Source of the DNA: Hyphomicrobiales bacterium
GTDB taxonomy: Bacteria > Pseudomonadota > Alphaproteobacteria > Rhizobiales > Rhizobiaceae
Direction: 5' to 3'
Assembly: GCA_030456445.1 (NCBI GenBank)
Contig: JAKDNM010000023.1
Location: forward strand, 1 to 39,414
DNA length: 39,414 nucleotides
The notes beneath the pieces are model-generated. The model saw only the letters and a program-made list of their open reading frames with translations. It was not told where the DNA came from and did not search any database. Made by a program: the position numbers and the translations under genes. Shown here piece by piece: positions 35,282 to 39,414 of the stretch (position 1 is its first letter; each line of letters starts with the position of its first letter).

Positions 35282-37177
35282 ATGAAGACGTCGATCGCCA
35301 CGGTATCGATCAGCGGAGACTTCCGCGAGAAGCTTGCGGCGATCGCAGGCGCCGGCTTCGACGGGGTCGAGATATTCGAGACGGACTTTTTGGCCTTCGA
35401 CGGGACGCCGGCCGAGGTCGGCCGCATGGTGCGCGACCATGGGCTGGAGATCACGCTGTTCCAGCCCTTCCGCGATTTCGAGGGCATGCCTCAGCCACAG
35501 CGCGCCAAGGCATTCGACCGGGCGGAGCGCAAGTTCGACGTGATGGGCGAACTCGGCACCGACCTGATGCTCATCTGCTCCAATGTCTCGCCATTGGCGC
35601 TCGGCGGCATCGACCGCGCGGCGACGGATTTCGCCGAGCTTGGCGAGCGGGCGGCCAGGCGCGGCATCCGCGTCGGCTACGAGGCGCTCGCCTGGGGCCG
35701 GCATATCAACGACCACCGCGATGCCTGGGAGATCGTGCGGCGCGCCGACCATGCCTCGGTCGGGCTGATCCTGGACAGTTTCCACACGCTGGCGCGCAGG
35801 ATCGACGTCGAGACGATACGCGCCATTCCCGGCGATCGCATCTTCATCGTGCAGCTTGCCGACGCACCGCTGATCGACATGGACCTGCTCTACTGGAGCC
35901 GCCATTTCCGCAACATGCCGGGACAAGGCGATCTGCCGGTCGCCGATTTCATGCGCGCGGTGGCGGCGACCGGCTATTGCGGGCCGCTGTCGCTGGAGAT
36001 CTTCAACGACCAGTTCCGTGGCGGCTCGCCGAGATCGATCGCCGTCGACGGCCACCGCTCGCTGGTGGCGCTGATGGACCGGGTAAAGCGCGAGGAGCCC
36101 GGCATCCGCATCGCCGTTCCCGATATGCCGGACCGCATCGCCGTCGAAGGCGTCGAGTTCATCGAGTTCGCGGCCAATGAGACGGAGGCGGAGGAACTCG
36201 GCGCGCTGCTCTCCGCCATGGGCTTTTCGCTGGCCGCCGAGCATCGTAACCGCGATGTCGCCGTGTGGCGCCAGGGCAAGGCGGGCGGCGTCAACATCGT
36301 CGTCAACACCGGCCAGGAGGGTTTTGCCCACTCCTCCTATCTCGTCCACGGCACCAACGCCTATGCGGTGGGCCTGCGCGTGGCGGATGCGGCGGCGACG
36401 GTGGCGCGCGCAAGGGCGCTCGGCGCTGAGACCTTCGCCGAGCAGCGCGGTGCCGGCGAGCTTTCCATCCCCGCGATCAGGGGCGTCGGCGGCGGCGTGA
36501 TCTATTTCATCGACGATACGCTTGCAAACGTCTGGGATGTCGAGTTCGAGCCGGTCGGAGAGCCGGGCGCTCCCGAAGCCGGGCTGGTCGGGATCGACCA
36601 TGTCGCCCAGACCATGAACTATGAGGAGATGCTGACCTGGCTGCTCTTCTACACCGCGATCTTCAAGACGGCGAAGCTGCCAATGGTCGATGTCGTCGAT
36701 CCGGCGGGGCTGGTGCGCAGCCAGGTGGTCGAGAGCCCCGACGGCCGGCTGCGGCTGACCCTGAACGGCGCCGAAAGCCGCAAGACGCTTGCCGGCCATT
36801 TCGTCGCCGAGAGTTTCGGCTCCAGCGTCCAGCACATCGCATTCGCCACCGGCGATATCCTCGAAACCGCCGCGCGACTTGCCGGGCTTGGTTTCCGTCC
36901 GCTGGAGATATCGCCCAACTACTATGACGACCTCGAAGCCCGCCTCGATCTTGCCCCCGGACTGGTCGACAGGCTTCGCAAGGCGAACATTCTCTACGAC
37001 CGCGACGAGGGCGGCGAGTTCTTCCAGTTCTACAGCCGCAATTTCGGCGAAGGCTTCTTTTTCGAGATCGTCGAGCGCCGTGGTGGCTATGCCGGCTATG
37101 GCGGCCCGAACGCCCCCTTCCGTATCGCCGCACAGAAACGCGCCATGCTCCCGAAGGGCATGCCGAAGACGCCGTAA
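35282..37177 (+). CDS. quiC: 3-Dehydroshikimate dehydratase fused to an HPPD-like domain (QuiC type)
   Basis: This 631-residue two-domain protein has residues 1-280 as an AP-endonuclease/xylose-isomerase-like TIM barrel with metal ligands Glu134 (YEAL), Asp165 (LDSFHT), Gln191 (IVQLAD) and Glu239 (LEIFND), the set I recall for Pseudomonas QuiC1. Residues about 285-615 are a 4-hydroxyphenylpyruvate-dioxygenase-like double VOC domain with the iron ligands His440 (GIDHVAQ), His518 (VQHIAF) and Glu595 (FFFEIVE). The barrel converts 3-dehydroshikimate to protocatechuate; the HPPD-like part has no proven reaction in relatives. The start is the ATG at 35282, preceded by ggggagaag. The upstream ATG at 35240 is inside the operator. 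Confidence 0.92.
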   Translation: MKTSIATVSISGDFREKLAAIAGAGFDGVEIFETDFLAFDGTPAEVGRMVRDHGLEITLFQPFRDFEGMPQPQRAKAFDRAERKFDVMGELGTDLMLICSNVSPLALGGIDRAATDFAELGERAARRGIRVGYEALAWGRHINDHRDAWEIVRRADHASVGLILDSFHTLARRIDVETIRAIPGDRIFIVQLADAPLIDMDLLYWSRHFRNMPGQGDLPVADFMRAVAATGYCGPLSLEIFNDQFRGGSPRSIAVDGHRSLVALMDRVKREEPGIRIAVPDMPDRIAVEGVEFIEFAANETEAEELGALLSAMGFSLAAEHRNRDVAVWRQGKAGGVNIVVNTGQEGFAHSSYLVHGTNAYAVGLRVADAAATVARARALGAETFAEQRGAGELSIPAIRGVGGGVIYFIDDTLANVWDVEFEPVGEPGAPEAGLVGIDHVAQTMNYEEMLTWLLFYTAIFKTAKLPMVDVVDPAGLVRSQVVESPDGRLRLTLNGAESRKTLAGHFVAESFGSSVQHIAFATGDILETAARLAGLGFRPLEISPNYYDDLEARLDLAPGLVDRLRKANILYDRDEGGEFFQFYSRNFGEGFFFEIVERRGGYAGYGGPNAPFRIAAQKRAMLPKGMPKTP

Positions 37178-37198
37178 CCGGCGTACGGCCTGTTTTTT
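37171..37198 (+). terminator. Rho-independent terminator of quiC
   Basis: Stem gccgta (37171-37176) with tacggc (37184-37189), overlapping the quiC stop codon, is followed by ctgtttttt (37190-37198). The stem is short but the T tract is clear. Confidence 0.6.
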
Positions 37199-37225
37199 CG
37201 ATAGGCTGACGAGGGCCCCGCAGAC

Positions 37226-37364
37226 AAAAAGAGCCGCCGTGGTGGAGGGGTAACCACGGCGGCCTTACTCGAAACGATGCGGCAGCCCGGAGAGGGGGAT
37301 GAGGCTGCCGCAATGTCCGGTTAGGCGGGGGACGAGCCTTTACCGAACTCGGCGTTAATTGCCG
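37226..37364 (-). ncRNA. Candidate trans-acting sRNA with anti-Shine-Dalgarno loops (possibly alpha-r7/Smr7C-like)
   Basis: Read on the minus strand, this roughly 140-nt region forms three stem-loops. First is a small stem tcggc/gccga (37365-37361 with 37353-37349). The second has gcggcagcc and ggctgccgc (37311-37303 with 37287-37279) around a loop holding ccccctctcc. The third is an 11-bp stem gccgccgtggt/accacggcggc (37263-37253 with 37243-37233) with loop tacccctcc, ending in tctttttg (37232-37225). The last is a classic intrinsic terminator. CU-rich loops complementary to ribosome-binding sites are typical of rhizobial regulatory RNAs. From memory, Smr7C of Sinorhizobium lies beside polA and is about 150 nt. 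Identity is inference. Confidence 0.65.
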
Positions 37365-37370
37365 ATGGGT

Positions 37371-37401
37371 TCTATCTGGTCTCCGGATGATGGCGATTCA
37401 A
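37371..37401 (-). promoter_or_regulatory. Possible promoter of the candidate sRNA
   Basis: On the minus strand, TTGAAT (37401-37396, preceded by C) and GATAGA (37376-37371) are 19 bp apart. Both boxes are moderate and the spacing is long. The predicted start near 37364 fits the first stem-loop. Confidence 0.35.
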
Positions 37402-37412
37402 GGGCATGAAAA

Positions 37413-37426
37413 TTACAAGTTTGTAA
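37413..37426. promoter_or_regulatory. Palindrome upstream of polA
   Basis: TTACAAGTTTGTAA has perfect 6-bp arms around GT, in the AT-rich part of the 345-bp gap between quiC and polA. It could be an operator for the sRNA or polA promoter. No regulator is suggested by the sequence. Confidence 0.35.
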
Positions 37427-37522
37427 CATGCTCGTGATGACATCTTGTCAGGAGAAATGCGGCTTGCTCCGCAGAGCGCCTTTGGCATGGACAGGCATGG
37501 TGGCACGGGTTACCGGTAGCCC

Positions 37523-39414
37523 ATGAAGAAAGGCGATCACCTCTTCCTCGTCGACGGGTCGGGCTACATCTTCCGTGCCTATCATGCGTTGCCGCCGCTC
37601 ACGCGCAAGTCCGACGGTTTGCCGATCGGCGCGGTCGCCGGCTTCTGCAACATGCTGTGGAAGCTTTTGCGCGACGCGCGCGACACCTCGGTGGGGGTGA
37701 CGCCGACGCATTTCGCCGTCATCTTCGACTATTCCTCGAAGACGTTCCGAAACGAGCTTTTCCCCGAATACAAGGCGAACCGCTCGGCGCCGCCGGAGGA
37801 TCTGGTCCCGCAATTCGGGCTGATCCGGCACGCCACGCGCGCCTTCGGCCTGCCCTGCATCGAAATGGAAGGCTTCGAGGCCGACGATCTGATCGCCACC
37901 TATTGCCGGCTCGCCTGCGAAGCGGGCGCCGACACCACGATCGTCTCCTCCGACAAGGATTTGATGCAACTCGTCGGCGAGACGGTCACCATGTACGACC
38001 CGATGAAGGACCGGGAGATCCGCGTCCCCGAAGTCATCGAGAAATGGGGCGTGCCGCCGGAAAAGATGATCGATTTGCAGGCGCTGACGGGTGATTCGGT
38101 CGATAACGTGCCCGGCGTCCCCGGCATCGGGCCGAAGACGGCGGCGCAGCTTCTCGCCGAATATGGCGACCTCGATACGCTTCTGGCGCGCGCTTCCGAG
38201 ATCAAGCAGAACAAAAGGCGCGAATCGATCATCGAGAACGCCGACAAGGCGCGCGTCTCGCGGCTTCTGGTGACGCTGAAGAACGATGTCGAGGTGAAGG
38301 AGGGCCTGGGCGATTTTGCGCTGCAGCCGCCGGACGGCCCGAAGCTGATCGCCTTCCTGAAGACGATGGAGTTCTCGACCCTGACGAGGCGCGTCGCGGA
38401 TGCCACCGGCGCGGAACCCGCCGAGATCGATCCGGCCTGTGTCGAGGTCGTGACAGCGGTCGAGGCGCATGGGCCGGATGTGGGAGCGGGTGCGCCCGGT
38501 GAAGTTGCGGAAAGTCCAGAAGCTGGAAAACCGTCTCTTCCGGCCGCTGCGCCGGATGGCGCGGCAACACCTTCCATGCTGGCGGCCTTGCGTGCCGAGG
38601 AGGCCGTCGCCGACAGGATAGACGTCGGCGCCTATCACTGCATCCGCGACCTGCCGACGCTCCAAGCCTGGGTGAGAGAGGCGACGGAAGCCGGGCTGGT
38701 CGCCTTCGACACGGAAACCACGTCGCTCGACCCGATGCAGGCTGAGCTTTGCGGCATTTCGCTCGCTACCCGGCCGGGCTACGCCGCCTATGTGCCTTTG
38801 AACCACAAATCGGGCGCCGGCGATCTCCTTGGCGGCGGATTGCACGAGAACCAGATTCCTATCCGCGAAGCCCTAGCGGCCGTCAAGCCGCTGATGGAAG
38901 ACGCCTCGGTACTCAAGATCGCCCAGAACGCGAAATATGATCTGGTCGTCATGCAGCGCCATGGGATCGATATCCGGCCCTTCGACGATACGATGCTGGT
39001 CTCCTATGTGCTCGACGCCGGCATCAACGCCCACAACATCGATACGCTGTCGGAGAAGTGGCTGGGCCACCAGCCGATCGCGTTCAAGGAGGTGATCGGC
39101 TCCGGCAAGGGCGCCCTAAGCTTCGACCACGTGCCGATCGAGCGCGCTACCGCCTACGGCGCGGAACAGGCCGAATTGGCCTTGCGCCTGTGGCGCGCAC
39201 TGAAGCCGCGGCTGGCGGCCAAGGGCCTCGTTTCCGTCTACGAACGTCTCGAACGGCCCCTGGTGCCCACTCTGGCCAGGATGGAGCAACGCGGCATTTC
39301 CGTCGACCGCCAGATATTAAGCCGGCTTTCCGGCGAACTGGGGCAGAAGGCCGCCGCGCTCGAGGACGAGATTTACGCGCTCGCCGGCGAGCGCTTCACC
39401 ATCGGCTCGCCGAA
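37523..39414 (+). CDS. polA: DNA polymerase I, 5' part only
   Basis: The first 630 codons of polA are present and the gene runs off the right edge in frame. Residues 1 to about 290 form the 5'-3' exonuclease (FLVDGSGYIFRAYHALP, MEGFEADDLIATY, SSDKDLMQLV, QALTGDSVDNVPGVPGIGPKTA). A Pro/Ala-rich linker near 310-365 follows, then a 3'-5' exonuclease domain with the DxE pair Asp396 and Glu398 in FDTETTSL, so proofreading residues appear kept. The polymerase domain begins at about residue 580 and is cut. The ATG at 37523 gives the family N-terminus; the ribosome-binding site is weak. Confidence 0.96.
   Translation, partial: MKKGDHLFLVDGSGYIFRAYHALPPLTRKSDGLPIGAVAGFCNMLWKLLRDARDTSVGVTPTHFAVIFDYSSKTFRNELFPEYKANRSAPPEDLVPQFGLIRHATRAFGLPCIEMEGFEADDLIATYCRLACEAGADTTIVSSDKDLMQLVGETVTMYDPMKDREIRVPEVIEKWGVPPEKMIDLQALTGDSVDNVPGVPGIGPKTAAQLLAEYGDLDTLLARASEIKQNKRRESIIENADKARVSRLLVTLKNDVEVKEGLGDFALQPPDGPKLIAFLKTMEFSTLTRRVADATGAEPAEIDPACVEVVTAVEAHGPDVGAGAPGEVAESPEAGKPSLPAAAPDGAATPSMLAALRAEEAVADRIDVGAYHCIRDLPTLQAWVREATEAGLVAFDTETTSLDPMQAELCGISLATRPGYAAYVPLNHKSGAGDLLGGGLHENQIPIREALAAVKPLMEDASVLKIAQNAKYDLVVMQRHGIDIRPFDDTMLVSYVLDAGINAHNIDTLSEKWLGHQPIAFKEVIGSGKGALSFDHVPIERATAYGAEQAELALRLWRALKPRLAAKGLVSVYERLERPLVPTLARMEQRGISVDRQILSRLSGELGQKAAALEDEIYALAGERFTIGSP

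Overview
The window is high-GC DNA of alphaproteobacterial type, most likely from the order Hyphomicrobiales (Rhizobiales). The basis is an intergenic RIME-like palindromic element at 1439-1542, the gene set (Rhizobiales-type gyrB and polA, many TRAP/ABC uptake systems, cysG/cysH, a CIO-type cydAB) and a candidate sRNA beside polA. No plasmid, phage, integrase or transposase gene is visible, and no tRNA or rRNA was seen. It reads as ordinary chromosome carrying catabolic islands.

Layout. 1-1421: 3' part of a class A penicillin-binding protein. 1601-4877: an SDR / acyl-CoA synthetase / alpha-beta hydrolase trio. 4947-5402: a host-attachment-family protein on the minus strand. 5636-8509: sulfate-assimilation genes cysG, an odd cysteine-free sulfite-reductase-like remnant, and cysH (4Fe-4S APS reductase type). 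8610-9235: a PRC-barrel protein and a small ORF. 9366-13188 (minus): a TRAP operon dctP-dctQ-dctM followed by a BASS-type transporter gene that overlaps dctM. 13614-16160: cydA-cydB-DUF2474, a CIO-type bd oxidase. 16236-17135: folD, followed by a 103-bp MITE-like repeat. 17272-25311: a GlxA/AraC-type regulator, then a LacI regulator, a sugar ABC transporter (SBP, ATPase, two permeases) and an SMP-30 lactonase. 25334-27150 (minus): cytochrome P450 and the fluoride channel crcB, the latter behind a clear fluoride riboswitch. 27475-29922: gyrB. 29939-37177: a quinate/shikimate-type catabolic cluster. 37523-end: 5' part of polA.

The most coherent system is 29939-37177. A minus-strand operon (aroE-like dehydrogenase, TRAP dctP-dctQ-dctM, aroQ-like dehydratase) diverges from a TetR regulator. 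Downstream of the regulator is a QuiC-type dehydroshikimate dehydratase fused to an HPPD-like domain. Near-identical palindromes (ACGAAC-TG-GTTCGT type) lie inside the aroE promoter spacer and just after the quiC -10 box, so one TetR probably controls both units. The inferred flow is uptake of a cyclohexane carboxylate, oxidation and dehydration, then 3-dehydroshikimate to protocatechuate. The aroQ copy keeps the catalytic Tyr and His but has lost two substrate-binding residues, so its substrate may differ.

Other points of interest: the internally deleted sulfite-reductase-like protein between cysG and cysH; a fluoride riboswitch whose platform appears to mask the crcB ribosome-binding site; a candidate minus-strand sRNA at about 37226-37364 with anti-Shine-Dalgarno loops; and a 60-bp duplicate of the lacI 3' end whose only two differences are synonymous. 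All calls were made by reading the sequence. No database search, folding or alignment program was run.
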